From Carallia brachiata (Eukaryota; Streptophyta; Magnoliopsida; Malpighiales; Rhizophoraceae), in the NCBI GenBank assembly GCA_021464245.1, contig JADCRB010000028.1, positions 6,699,612 to 6,763,611 of the forward strand: DNA of 64,000 nt. The letters are read 5' to 3'. The notes under the pieces were generated by a model. The model was not told the origin of the DNA and did not search any database. It was given only the letters and a program-made list of their open reading frames with translations. Each line of letters opens with the position of its first letter. Positions within the stretch are counted from its first letter, which is position 1. The translations under genes were made by a program, and so were the position numbers. Below are positions 19,570 to 29,639 of this stretch, one piece after another.

Positions 19570-20170
19570 GCATCCAGACTTCCGGAGGCACGGTTCCCAT
19601 CCAGTTGGACCAGCAAGGGGGCAGAAGGGAGATTAAGAAACCCAACAGCTCCGGAAAAGGAAAAGAAGTGATGACTGTTGAAGCCGCACCAGTAAAAGTG
19701 GGCGCCAAAGCTAAGGTAAATCCTCCGACCCAAATAACTCAGCCAAAACAACAGGAAAGGCGGAAGGTGACATTGCGAGAGTTGGAGCAAGCAGTATCCA
19801 TTCCCCGACTCAGACGTCCCCGACATTCTTGACAACTCTGGAGGCGAAGCTGATCGAACTCCCAGAGTGCAAGCGGCCGAATGAAAAGGATCGAGTCAGC
19901 GATCCGAGATTCTGCAAATATCACCGGATAGTAAGTCATCCAACCGAGAAGTGTTTCGTCCTGAAGGAGCTAATCATGAAGCTCAAAAGCCAGAATAAAA
20001 TCATTCTGGACCAGGAAGGCATAACCTCTGCAAACCAGACCACCATCACTTCAAAACCATCAGAAGAGGTGACACACGTAAGGAGGAGCCGCTCGACAAC
20101 AAAAAGTCGACAACGGAGAAGGTATATGAAGCTCTCCAAACCCTTCTCGCTAACCCTCAGCTGTTTATAG
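19570..20170 (+). CDS. gag: gag, C-terminal part with Cys/His motif
   Basis: Two frames cover the gag tail. The first (open to 19832) carries NFEELATRAHDMEISIQ and a basic, Lys-rich segment. The second (19829-20170) carries FCKYHRIVSHPTEKCFVLK, the C..H....H....C spacing typical of the nucleic-acid-binding end of TAT gag. The frame change lies near 19825. Nothing else separates it from the protease region that begins at 20173. Confidence 0.65.
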
Positions 20171-20172
20171 CT

Positions 20173-20883
20173 TTGCAATCAACAGAAGTGTGGCAAAATC
20201 AAGTCAGCAATACTCTCCAGACCTCAGCTGAATCACAGCCATCAAATGATTCTAACTCAGCGGAGCAACAGACGGACCAAAATCACGTCGGATGTTACTC
20301 TGCTATCTCATTTTCAGATGAGGATCTCCTGCTGGGGTCCAAACCCCACAATCGGCCGCTGTATGTATCAGGCTATGTGAGAGAACAGAAGGTCCGACGT
20401 ATTCTGATCGACGATGGCTCAGCAGTCAATATTATCCCAAAATCCACCATAAAGGAGCTCGGCATCGGCATTGATGAATTATCAGACAGCCGCTTGATGA
20501 TTCATGGCTTTAATCAAGGAGGACAGAAAGCAATTGGGATGATTCGCTTGGAGCTAACTATCGGTAATCTCACTTCTAGCACTCTATTTCACGTGATTGA
20601 TGCACGTACCACATATAAGATGTTGCTAGGACGACCGTGGATTCATGGAAATGGAGTTGTGCTCTCAAGCCTGCATCAGTGCTTCAAGTACTACAATGGT
20701 GGCGTTCAAAAGGTCAATGCTGACTTAAAGCCGTTCGATGATGCTGAATCACATTTGGCGGATGCAGTCTTCTACACCGACACAGACAATCCGGAGATCA
20801 TTCCATCAAAAGCTACTTGGACTGGGGGCATCCACAAAAAGGGAAAAGCTGTCGAAGAACCTGCCAATGCCAACCCAGGCTAA
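20173..20883 (+). CDS. Aspartic protease (retropepsin) domain
   Basis: Pol-type aspartic protease that would cut the polyprotein. The active-site segment is VRRILIDDGSAVNIIPKSTI, with D-G-S after an Asp as in many plant gypsy elements. The fold continues with GFNQGGQKAIGMIRLEL and ends with TTYKMLLGRPWIHGNGVV, the conserved LLGRPW(I)H block. It is one open frame of 236 codons ending in TAA. Confidence 0.85.
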   Translation: MQSTEVWQNQVSNTLQTSAESQPSNDSNSAEQQTDQNHVGCYSAISFSDEDLLLGSKPHNRPLYVSGYVREQKVRRILIDDGSAVNIIPKSTIKELGIGIDELSDSRLMIHGFNQGGQKAIGMIRLELTIGNLTSSTLFHVIDARTTYKMLLGRPWIHGNGVVLSSLHQCFKYYNGGVQKVNADLKPFDDAESHLADAVFYTDTDNPEIIPSKATWTGGIHKKGKAVEEPANANPG

Positions 20884-21109
20884 CAAATGAAAAGCTGCCA
20901 CAGCCTGCTGAACTTCGTCCGAAGGATGTTGCATCTTCAAGCTCCACTCCAGTCCTACGCTATGTGCCGAAGTCACGACGCTCAGAAGGTCAACCCCCTT
21001 TCTCTTATTGTATTGATCTAAACAGGAGCAACATAGCCAACCCAAAACAAAGGAGCTGCACAACCTGAAGGAGACTTACACTCTGCCGATACCAAAGATT
21101 GAGCCGGTT

Positions 21110-21514
21110 TTGTCTTCAAAACCATTAAAAGGCTTCGTCAAACCACACACGGGGGCAGTCGAAGGCGGCTCACTTCCAGAAAGAAGAACACATGAAGGAT
21201 TTGATCCTAATGCATACAAGCTTTTGGCAAAGGCGGGCTATGACTTCTCAAACCCGAGCACAATGGGTACGCTGCCGTCCACACATGGCGCCGCTTCTCA
21301 AACATCACAGTCCCGACCTGGCTTAGGCTATCAGGAGAAGTCACCTGTGCGGATCACGCTAAAGAGCCGAAGCCGAGCAGCTGATGCACGTGCCATCACC
21401 ACCACCAACAAGACAGGCTTATCCAGTCAAACAAAGAAGGTGAAGTCAGAGGTTCTGCATTTCATGTCACAATTAGCGAGGAGGCTGATTCCGACTCATC
21501 AGATGGTGAAGTGA
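21110..21514 (+). CDS. Protease-RT linker of the TAT polyprotein
   Basis: Contains HEGFDPNAYKLLAKAGYDF and SRPGLGY, segments found in the linker of TAT pol proteins. The region from 20884 to 21110 continues similar linker sequence in another frame (LRYVPKSRRSEG), so at least one frameshift lies here. No catalytic function. Confidence 0.6.
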   Translation: MSSKPLKGFVKPHTGAVEGGSLPERRTHEGFDPNAYKLLAKAGYDFSNPSTMGTLPSTHGAASQTSQSRPGLGYQEKSPVRITLKSRSRAADARAITTTNKTGLSSQTKKVKSEVLHFMSQLARRLIPTHQMVK

Positions 21515-23046
21515 AGGAGGCTCCCCCGGAACTTGAAGATGGTGGCCAAGCAACTGTTGATGAACTCAAGGAGGTCAATCTTGGCTCTCCGGAAGATCCT
21601 CGACCTACATTTGTAAGTGCTTTACTTACTGCAGAAGAAGAGCAAGAATATGTTCAGGTATTAAGTCAATACAGGGACGTGTTCGCATGGAGTTACAAAG
21701 AAATGCCTGGACTTGACCCAAAAATTGCGGTGCATCGTCTAGCAGTAAAGAAGGGTGTTCGTTCTGTCAAGCAGCCACAACGACGGTTCCGCCCGGAACT
21801 CATTCCACAAATCGAGGAGGAGGTAACAAGCTGATCAATGCGGCTTCATCCGAGAGGTCACCTACCCAACGTGGATTGCCAACATTGTCCCGGTAAGAAA
21901 GAAGAATGGACAGTTGAGGGTATGTGTTGATTTTCGAGATCTTAACAAGGCCTGCCCGAAAGATGACTTTCCGTTGCCCATAACGGAGATCACAGTCGAT
22001 GCAACAACGGGTCACGAAGCATTGTCTTTCATGGATGGTTCTTCAGGCTATAACCAAATCAGAATGGCACCAGAAGACGAGGAGTTGACAGCATTCCGCA
22101 CCCCAAAAGGTATATACTGCTACAAAGTTATGCCGTTTGGATTAAAAATGCTGGCGCCACTTATCAACGTGCTATGCAAAAAATTTTTGATGACATGCTG
22201 CACAAGATTGTAGAATGTTATGTTGATGACTTAGTTGTAAAGACTAAGAAGCGCAAAGACCACCTCGAGGATCTCAAGACAGTGTTCGAAAGACTTCGGA
22301 GGCATCAGCTCAAAATGAACCCTCTCAAGTGCGCATTCGGTGTCACATCAGGAAAGTTTCTTGGGTTCGTGGTGCGCCATCGTGGAATCGAAGTTGATCA
22401 GTCAAAGGTTGAGGCAATTCAAAAGATGCCTGAACCTAAAAACCTGCACGAGCTGCGAAGTCTACAAGGAAAGCTGGCCTACATTCGCCGTTTCATCTCC
22501 AATTTAGCTGGGAGATGTCAACCTTTCCATCGGTTGATGAAGAAGGATGTCAACTTCGAGTGGGACGAAGCTTGCAGCAAAGCCTTTGAGAGCATAAAGA
22601 AGTACCTTTCCAATCCACCAGTCCTGGGAGCTCCAATTCAAGGAAAGTCGTTGATTCTCTACATTGCAGCGCAGGAAAGATCTTTGGGAGCCTTGCTTGC
22701 ACAGGAAAACGAGCAGGGAAAGGAAGTTGCCCTGTACTACTTGAGCAGAACACTAAACGGTCCGGAGCTGAGTTATTCGCCCATTGAAAAGACATGTCTA
22801 GCACTGTTCTTTGCCATTGACAAGCTGAGGCACTACATGCAAGCTCACACGGTACGTCTCATTGCCAGAGCTGATCCTGTCAAATATATCTTATCTAGAC
22901 CAATCTTGTCAGGACGACTTGCCAAGTGGGCAGTAATCCTACAAAGCTACGACATTGTCTACGTGCCTCAAAAAGCAGTCAAAGGACAAGCTCTAGCAGA
23001 CTTCCTTGCAGATCACCCTATCCGTCGATTGGGAGTTCACAGATGA
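21511..23046 (+). CDS. Reverse transcriptase and first RNase H, frameshifted
   Basis: The sequence runs through KQPQRRFRPELIPQIEEEV, VRKKNGQLRVCVDFRDLNKA, MDGSSGYNQIRMAPEDE and CYKVMPFGLK to the catalytic CYVDD (Tyr codon at 22219). It then continues to a gypsy-type RNase H (LILYIAAQERSLGALLAQ, LSYSPIEKTCLALFFAIDK). Frames change near 21828 and near 22150, where a run of A is one short of that needed for GLKNAGATYQ. With those ignored the domain is complete. Confidence 0.88.
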
Positions 23047-23746
23047 TCTTCCAGATGAAGAGGTCTTTTACATTGAGACACTGCCACCATGGACGATGTT
23101 CTTTGATGGTGCAGCAAGGCGTGATGGTGCTGGTGCCGGCATAGTGTTTGTCACTCCTCAACGACAAATACTACCATATGCTATCATTCTCGGTGAGTTA
23201 TGTTCAAATAATGTTGCTGAATACCAGGCTTTGATCATTGGTCTTCAAATGGCTGTCGATATGAAGATTCCAACTATAGAAGTCCATGGAGATTCCCAGC
23301 TCGTCATCAACCAACTTACAGGATTGTATGATGTGAAGAAAGAGGACCTTGCGCCTTACCATCAACGTGCTCGACAGCTAATGGATGAATTTGAAAGCAT
23401 CACCTTGGAGCATGTGCCTCGACGAGAAAACACTCAGGCAGACGCGTTGGCTAACCTGGCCACTTCTCTTGCAAAGTCAGAAATCCAGGCTACAGTTGTT
23501 GCCGTATGCCAGAAATGGATAGTGCCACAGAAGGATGATGAAGAAACTACAGCAGCCAACGCTGTATCTGTACGTCTCGCGGAGGACGAGGATTGGCGCC
23601 AACCAATCATTGACTACCTACAGCACGGGAAGCTGCCCGAAGATCGTCGTCATAAGACAGAAATTCAACGACGAGCTCCCCGCTTCATATATCTCAAGGA
23701 TGCTCTGTATCGAAGGTCTTTTGATGGAGTTTACTTCGCTGCCTAG
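23006..23746 (+). CDS. Second (archaeal-type) RNase H, TAT lineage marker
   Basis: Opens with MFFDGAARRDGAGAGIVFV, continues with ELCSNNVAEYQALIIGL and EVHGDSQLVINQLTG, and closes with VPRRENTQADALANLA. The acidic residues D, E, D and D typical of type-I RNase H are all visible. This extra domain between RNase H and integrase defines the TAT lineage. It is uninterrupted over 246 codons and overlaps the previous frame by a one-base shift near 23030. Confidence 0.88.
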   Translation: MQITLSVDWEFTDDLPDEEVFYIETLPPWTMFFDGAARRDGAGAGIVFVTPQRQILPYAIILGELCSNNVAEYQALIIGLQMAVDMKIPTIEVHGDSQLVINQLTGLYDVKKEDLAPYHQRARQLMDEFESITLEHVPRRENTQADALANLATSLAKSEIQATVVAVCQKWIVPQKDDEETTAANAVSVRLAEDEDWRQPIIDYLQHGKLPEDRRHKTEIQRRAPRFIYLKDALYRRSFDGVYFAA

Positions 23747-24835
23747 CAATGAAGAGGCAAAACAGGCTCTCACTGAAGCACATTCTGGTGTTTGTGGCGG
23801 ACATCAATCAGGGCCTAAGTTGCACTTCCAACTCAGAAGGATGGGATACTACTGGCCAACCATGGTACGTGATTCAATTGAGTTTGCTAAAACCTGTCAA
23901 GCTTGTCAATTTCATGCGAATTACATACATCAACCACCGGAGCCACTGCATCCAACTGTCTCATCCTGGCCCTTTGAAGCTTGGGGTCTCGACTTAGTGG
24001 GGCCCTTGCCAAAGTCATCCCTGGGTCACCTGTACATCCTCGCAGCAACCGACTACTTCTCAAAATGGGCTGAAGCCATTCCACTTAGAGAGGTAAAGAA
24101 GGAGCATGTTGCCAATTTCATCCGGACTCAGCTGATCTATCGCTATGGAGTCCCTCGATTCATCATCACTGATAATGGTAAGCAGTTCTACAACAGCTTA
24201 ATCGACAAGCTCTGCGAGAAGTTCAAGTTCAAGCAGTACAAGTCATCCATGTACAATGCCCCAGCAAATGGCTTGGCCGAAGCATTCAACAAGACCTTAT
24301 GCAACCTGTTGCGGAAGGTAGTCTCTAAATCCAAAAGAGATTGGCATGACAGAATTCCGGAGGCATTATGGGCGTATCGTACAACTTACCGGACTCCAAC
24401 ACAGGCGACGCCATACTCACTTGTCTACGGTGTCGAAGCAATACTGCCGTTGGAAACACAGATTCCATCCTGCGCATGGCTGTTCTGGAAGGACTCACAC
24501 AGGAGGAGAATGCTCGCCTACGTCTGGATGAGTTAGAAGCCCTTGATGAAAGGAGGCTCGAAGCACAACAGCAACTTGAGTGCTACCAAGCCCGGCTCAC
24601 CAACACGTTCAACCGCAGGGTCCGCCCTCGATCTTTTCAAGTTGGAGACCTTGTTCTTGCAGTGCGACGGCCCATCAACATGAAGCATCGGCCTGGTGAC
24701 AAGCTTACTTCCAAATGGGACGGGCCATACTTAGTGCAGGAGGCCTACACTCACAACGCTTACATGCTGTCAGACCAAGAAGGCGTCCGAATCGGCCCAA
24801 TCAATGGTAAATTTCTGAAACAGTATTATGTGTAA
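23703..24835 (+). CDS. Integrase and C-terminal domain, frameshifted
   Basis: N-terminal zinc-binding part: H at AHSGVCGGH and CQAC. Core with Asp in AWGLDLVGPLPKS, Asp in RFIITDNGKQF and Glu in NGLAEAFNKTL, giving the D,D,E triad. The frame changes near 24465, and the C-terminal part continues with RVRPRSFQVGDLVLAVRRPI and KLTSKWDGPYLVQEAY to TAA at 24833-24835. The tail has no chromodomain, as expected for non-chromovirus gypsy elements such as TAT. Confidence 0.88.
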
Positions 24836-24842
24836 ATATGTT

Positions 24843-25165
24843 TAAAAAAAAATCAAAAAAAAAAAAAAAAAAAAAAATCAAAAAAATCAAAAAAAAAAAA
24901 AAAGTTCAAGTCCCGATCTGAAATCAAACGAAAAAATCCGAAAACCAACCGAAATCCAACCCAAACACTTGAGCCCAATCAGAAAACACAAGCCCAACTC
25001 AAAACCCAAAACTAATCAGTCCAAACCCAAACACTCGACCCAAATCCAAAAAGTCCAAGTCCAAAGCCCAAACACTATACCCAAATCCAATCCAAAGCCC
25101 AAAACCCAAAATTCAAAGTTCCAGACACAGTCCAGAACCCAAGTTCAAAATCCAATCCAACTTCT
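24843..25165 (+). repeat. Poly-A and CCAAA-rich low-complexity spacer
   Basis: An A tract (24843-24903) is followed by about 250 bp of CCCAAA/CCAAAT-like repeats without G. It separates integrase from the captured homeobox gene. Open frames here are compositional. Confidence 0.8.
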
Positions 25166-25201
25166 GGCCCGCATGAGTATAAACTGTGAACGGCCCAAAA
25201 A

Positions 25202-25208
25202 TATAAAA
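25202..25208 (+). promoter_or_regulatory. Possible TATA box of the captured homeobox gene
   Basis: TATAAAA in the context CCAAAAATATAAAAGCAACGG, about 90 bp before the ATG at 25297. It may be a promoter carried along with the gene, which would argue against a pure mRNA-derived copy, or a chance AT-rich match. Confidence 0.35.
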
Positions 25209-25296
25209 GCAACGGAGGGTTTGAGTCTGAAACTCAGCATCAGTCTCAACCGATCTTCACCACCTACCAGACCTTTGCTCCTCTGCCACAAGAAAG

Positions 25297-25881
25297 ATGG
25301 AACCAGTTGCAGAACCTCAAGATAAGGGAGAATAAAGGTCACCCCGCACAAGGTGGCAACCAACCATGGCACAACTGTAAATTTTGGAGGAAGTCTTCTG
25401 TAACAATAGAGGTATTATGCCTAATGCATCTTATATTTACCAACTTGTCTCACGATTGCGCCCACTCGGGGCAATTGAAGGAAAAAATGTGTTTTATTGG
25501 TTCCAGAATCGGAGAAGTAGGAAGAAACCAACACTGAGAGCTGCTTTTTCCAAAGAACAGTCTGTCGTTCCGATAGTAGATCTCACCGGTACAACTTCGC
25601 CCTCAAATGAAGCAGGTCCGAGTTCTACCACGACAATAGTCTCTTCAGGCTATAACGATCAAAGCTGTAGCCTGTGGGAGCATGCGTACTGGTCCTGGTG
25701 GTCTTACGGAGTCAGCTAAGGGTTCATCCCTCCTAAGTACTTAAGTCTAGGTACTTTGCCTCTCTTTCCAGAATATTCCGGTAGCATCAACCAGCCGGAA
25801 AGCGACGTCAACATCATTGGCCCACCAGACGAGGCCCAGCTTGACTTGGAGTTGCGCCTCGGGCCCTGCCAGGACGGCTGA
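25297..25881 (+). pseudogene. Intronless WUSCHEL-type (WOX) homeobox gene copy inside the retrotransposon
   Basis: One reading frame of 194 codons from MEPVAEPQ to stop at 25879-25881, interrupted by TAA at 25333, 25378 and 25717. The homeodomain starts RTRWQPTMAQL, a stop sits at the next position, and it resumes with ILEEVFCNNRG and LVSRLRPLGAIEGKNVFYWF, then QNRRSRKK. GKNVFYWFQN is specific to WOX proteins. The C-terminal half has TLPLFP (WUS-box type) at 25753-25770 and LDLELRLG (EAR-type repression motif). So all three signature elements of the WUS clade stay in one frame and in order, with no intron. WOX proteins are transcription factors that maintain stem-cell niches. The three stops suggest decay, though no frame shift has occurred. 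It lies in sense orientation, after integrase. Confidence 0.82.
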
Positions 25882-26790
25882 CAAGATGAGGTGCAACGAC
25901 TTCTGCAGCACACGGCAACGACTTCTGCAATACACGGTAACGACTTTCGTGACACGCGTCAGCCGCTGCCTCTTTTGTCTCTTATGCGGGAAAGGGACGT
26001 GGATAACTCTACTCGATTCTGCGTACCTTCTTTTTGACTTTTAAAAAAAAAAAAAAACTCTTTATTGTTTGTATGTATATTCTACATGTCCGAGTTGTAA
26101 TACTCACCCCTCAGCTCTTCTTTCTCTCAAAAAGAAAATTGCTAGTCTCTGCACTTGTCTCAGAAAGTTCTTTGATCAAGAAGTTGGAGGCGCACGAGCT
26201 AAGAAAAGAAGAAGTAGTCCTTATCGAGGGATTCCTAAAAGCCCTCGAAATTCAGTCTCCAACGCCATCGGTGTCATGGAGTTCCAACTACTCTCCTTAG
26301 TTCACATCTATCGCAGCGAGCCGAGAAATTCTGATCGTCCTCCTGGATCTACAAATGCAGCAACGAGCAGGGAAGTTCCAACTACTCTCCTTACGTCGAA
26401 GCAGATTCGGGAATCATCACCATAACCCGTCTCTCTGTGTGCAGGTCTTGAAGTTCTATAGTGCTGGGGCCTTCCTCATGGGAAGGTTCAAGTTCTTTGC
26501 CTACCGGATCATCTTCACCAGAGCTTTCGAACTTCAAAGAACCTTTGCCAGCCTTTTCGAGCTATGGAAGCTCGACCTCACCTGGAGCCAAGGCTTCAAT
26601 TTCTATATTGGCTGGGCTGCTAACTTTCTCAAGATCGTATCGGATTCCTATTGTGATCCAACAACAGCAGGCATAGTCAGAGATAGAAGATTTCAACATT
26701 CAATGTTCATCAAGACATTTCAAACTTCAAGCTGGACTTCAAGACTCGGATCGGATCACGACCGCAAAGTTCTTCCTTACCGACCCTTGA
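25882..26790 (+). other. Retrotransposon 3' internal region, no recognised gene
   Basis: Begins with short direct repeats around AACGACTTCTGCA (about 25894-25950). The rest has several overlapping open frames without motifs that I recognise, such as one at 26355-26807. It may be the remains of an extra ORF or transduced host DNA. Confidence 0.4.
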
Positions 26791-26802
26791 AGTGGGGGCA
26801 TT
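26791..26802 (+). other. Polypurine tract
   Basis: AGTGGGGGCATT directly before the 3' LTR; the G-rich purine run is the expected plus-strand primer. Confidence 0.75.
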
Positions 26803-27637
26803 TGTAAACATTAAAATTAAAAAAAAAAAAAAGTCAATAGTCGACTTATTCCTTTCGCATGTATGCTTTCACAGAGAAAAGTCGACTAATTCCTTTCGCA
26901 TGTATGCTTTCACACGGAAAAGTCGACTTGTTCCTTTCACATGCGTGCTTTCACACGAGAGGGGAAACCCTATAAATAGGCCCATGCCCCTCAGTTCAAA
27001 ACAGATTCAGCAAATTTGTAAACAAAAAATACAGAGAATTTGAGAGAAAAAGAAAATTCTGAAAATCTCTCAAGAAAATTTCTCCCTTTTCTTACGTGTT
27101 TTACTCTGCAGTATACTCTCCTAACTCCTTTTTGAGAGATATTTCAGGGGTAAGCCCAAAAAAAATTTGTTGTTTCCATTTGTAAAGTTATTTTTAGGTT
27201 TATATTCTCCGATCGCTTTAGATCTGAATTTATGAGAATATAGATCTAAAAATATCAAATTACTACAAATCCGGCTGGGATTAACCCTTATAAGGCCCTC
27301 AGCAAAATCCAGGCAGCTTATCCGAGAACAAATCTCTTCGACCCTCGGTGAAATTAAGCCAGATCGGCTTAGATCAGCTCTCTGTGGTTCTTAACCGTAG
27401 TCTAAACGTCCAAACCAGATCCAATTTCAGTCTACCTAGTTCAAGAAAAAGCTGTGGAATTTACTGCTGTCAAGATCAAACTCGTACAGCCCTTGACGGA
27501 ATCAAAACAGGAACACTAATCGGAGGAATCACGAAGGTTGACCCCACAAAATTTTCTTTTATTTTAAATTTTTATTTGTAATTTATTTTTTTTATTTTCG
27601 AGTTTAATTGTTTTAGACTCGAAATTTACTCGTTACA
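26803..27637 (+). repeat. 3' LTR
   Basis: 835 bp, TGTAAACATT to CGTTACA. It is colinear with the 5' LTR, with scattered substitutions and small indels. CAGAC follows at 27638-27642. Confidence 0.95.
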
Positions 27638-27795
27638 CAGACCTCCCTCAAACTTAATCACGATAATTGTCGAGTTTGACATTTACGCTGCGCACTGTAG
27701 TTGCCTGAGGCAACTATCCAGCACATTAACTAGGAAACACTAATGCGGAAACTCAAATTTAAGTCACAATTAAAAAAAATATGTTAGGTTACTAC
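27638..27795. other. Right target duplication and anonymous flank
   Basis: CAGAC (27638-27642) completes the target duplication. The next 150 bp (CTCCCTCAAACTTAATCACG onward) do not match the neighbouring repeat units and may be a remnant of another element at the insertion site. Confidence 0.5.
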
Positions 27796-28638
27796 TAGAC
27801 TGCCGGATGTGGTGGTAATAACCAACTTATGTTCATCTCTTCGAATTGTTGGAAAAATCAGAGGAGATATCTTGTATCTGTTTTTTTTTTTCACACCCTG
27901 TACAAGAGTGCTAATATTGGATTATATTAAAATAAATACATTAATTAAGGATAATAACAGCAAAGTCGAGCAGCAAGTCTTTCTTATCAATTTTCTAAAA
28001 ATTTTGAAACGCAATTCGGTCATTCGGACATTGATTTGTTTTGGAAAACGTTTGATGGTATTCTTTTTATAAGATTAAGTAATATAAATTGTTAAATAAT
28101 TGAATATAAAAAATAAATAAATAAATAAATATTATTAAATAATCTATATAATCATTATAATAATATTTAAAATATAACTATGTAACAAAATTTATTTGAT
28201 TTTCTAAATTATTTGTCGTCGGGTTCATGCTTTCTTTCTGTCTCCTTTTCTTTTTGTTTTTTGTACCTTCTGATGTCCTAAGCAATAAAGTCCTTTCCAA
28301 GCCTTTCTTTAAAATTTTTACTTTAAAAAAAAACAATAAAGTCTTCCAAGCCCTTTTGTTTTAGAAAAAAATTAAACAATAAAGTCTTCAAATTAATTTT
28401 ATTTATTTATTTCTTTTTGACAGATAACCTGATACAACATTAAATGTAACAACCTCTGTCCCTTTCTTCTCACACAAGAATCCTTTTTCATAGATTCATT
28501 TACATAGACTTCACTTCCCAGTTCACATTACTCATCGTCATCTGCTAAATTGTGCAAGCTTCCTACAGATTCCTGCTGGTGCTGGACAAATTGTTCCATC
28601 TCACCCATTTTTCTCCATCCAAGTATGCGGACTTGAAT
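27796..28638 (-). repeat. Inverted CNL-flank repeat unit 5, left part
   Basis: Reads as a CNL-flank unit on the minus strand: distal part with AACTTATGTTCATCTCTTCG at 27822-27841, core at about 28450-28600 (CATAGATTCATTTACATAGAC, CATCGTCATCTGC). It is split at the ACTTGAAT target site by the hAT element and continues at 29503-29575. Confidence 0.78.
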
Positions 28639-29502
28639 CAGTGGCAGAGTCAGAAATTTTTTTCAATGGAGGCAAAAATGTATAGAATTATAATCAAGTA
28701 ACTGTGATTAAACTTTGAATGTTCATTTTCAGTTTATTTAATAAATTAGGTTAAAATTAATATTTATGTGTTTCACTAACAAATCAACTTCAGATTTTAG
28801 TTAAAATTTAATTAATAAACAAGTTTAACGAGTTGATCTTTATTGAAACAAATTTATTATTTTTTTATAAATAACTCAAATAAAATAATTTAATTTAATT
28901 AAAATAGCTAAAATTATAAAGTTTGATTGTTAGGAATAAAATTAAAATGACAAAATTTAATCACAATTTCACGAATACAAGTTTTATTTTTAATATTTGA
29001 TGAAAAGATAAATTAATTAACTTAAGAATAAGACATCACAAAATATGCACAATTGATAAAATCAAAAGAGATTAAAAATTGAGTTTATAAAATTATTATA
29101 CATCATATTTTGTTATCTATTAAAGATAAAGAAGAAAAAACTATTTAATTTAACCTTAACGAATCACAAGAGCCATATATATAAAATAATAAATCAAATT
29201 TTTTATTTTTCTTATTTTTCATAAAGTAATTAATTAAAATTATTGATAAAATTTTGTTCTCACTTTTATCACTTTAACTCATATCTACGTAGTTATATTC
29301 TTAAAAAAATTACTTTTTTCTTTAATTTTTAAATTAAATAAAATTAAAATTATATTTTTAGTAGGGAAGTATTAATTTTTAGTGAGGACAAGTCCTATTT
29401 TTTTTAAAATTATTAAAAAAATTTCCTATTTAATTTAAATATTTTTAACTTTCAGTGGGGCAATTGCCCCACTCTCCATAAGGTCTTATGGCTCCGCCAC
29501 TG
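28639..29502. mobile_element. hAT element, non-autonomous, 864 bp, perfect 8-bp target duplication
   Basis: Terminal inverted repeats CAGTGGCAGAGTC and GGCTCCGCCACTG (complement CAGTGGCGGAGCC, two mismatches) are of the Tip100 type known for plant hAT elements. ACTTGAAT flanks both sides (28631-28638, 29503-29510). The same repeat unit elsewhere shows the uninterrupted site with a single copy, for example around 52920 and 54140 on the opposite strand. The interior is AT-rich with no transposase frame, so it is non-autonomous and depends on an outside transposase. Confidence 0.93.
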
Positions 29503-29575
29503 ACTTGAATTATTTATCACTTTCTACGACGACAAAAAGCCTTATTTGATCTCAGGTTTGCTGCTTTTTAGTCTT
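29503..29575 (-). repeat. Inverted CNL-flank repeat unit 5, right part
   Basis: Continuation of unit 5 after the hAT element: ATTATTTATCACTTTCTACG and AAAAGCCTTATTTGATCTCA. It meets the next, forward unit head-to-head near 29575-29640. Confidence 0.75.
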
Positions 29576-29639
29576 ATGGTGTGCTTGCATTGTGAAGGAA
29601 AGTAGTTTGAATATATGACAAATAAGTAAAAAAGAAAAT

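Larger units (their letters stand above)
17315..27637 (+). mobile_element. Complete Ty3/gypsy TAT-lineage LTR retrotransposon, 10.3 kb
   Basis: LTRs of 827 and 835 bp begin TGTAAACATT and end in TTACA or TTTACA, and lie between CAGAC target duplications. The order is gag, protease, reverse transcriptase, RNase H, a second archaeal-type RNase H, integrase. That order with a second RNase H before integrase is the hallmark of the TAT lineage of plant gypsy elements. Frames are broken by single-base shifts in gag, before and inside reverse transcriptase, and in integrase, so the copy is unlikely to move by itself. LTRs differ at roughly 5% of sites by eye over the first 200 bp. Between integrase and the 3' LTR lies an unexpected WUSCHEL-type homeobox gene copy (25297-25881). 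Confidence 0.95.

Noticed and set aside
25840..25878. LDLELRLG as the tail of a SUPERMAN-like C2H2 zinc-finger protein
   Set aside because: The same frame contains a WOX homeodomain and TLPLFP and no zinc finger; the WUS-type reading explains all of it.
27638..27795. Continuation of the retrotransposon beyond the 3' LTR
   Set aside because: The CAGAC target duplication at 27638-27642 fixes the end of the element.
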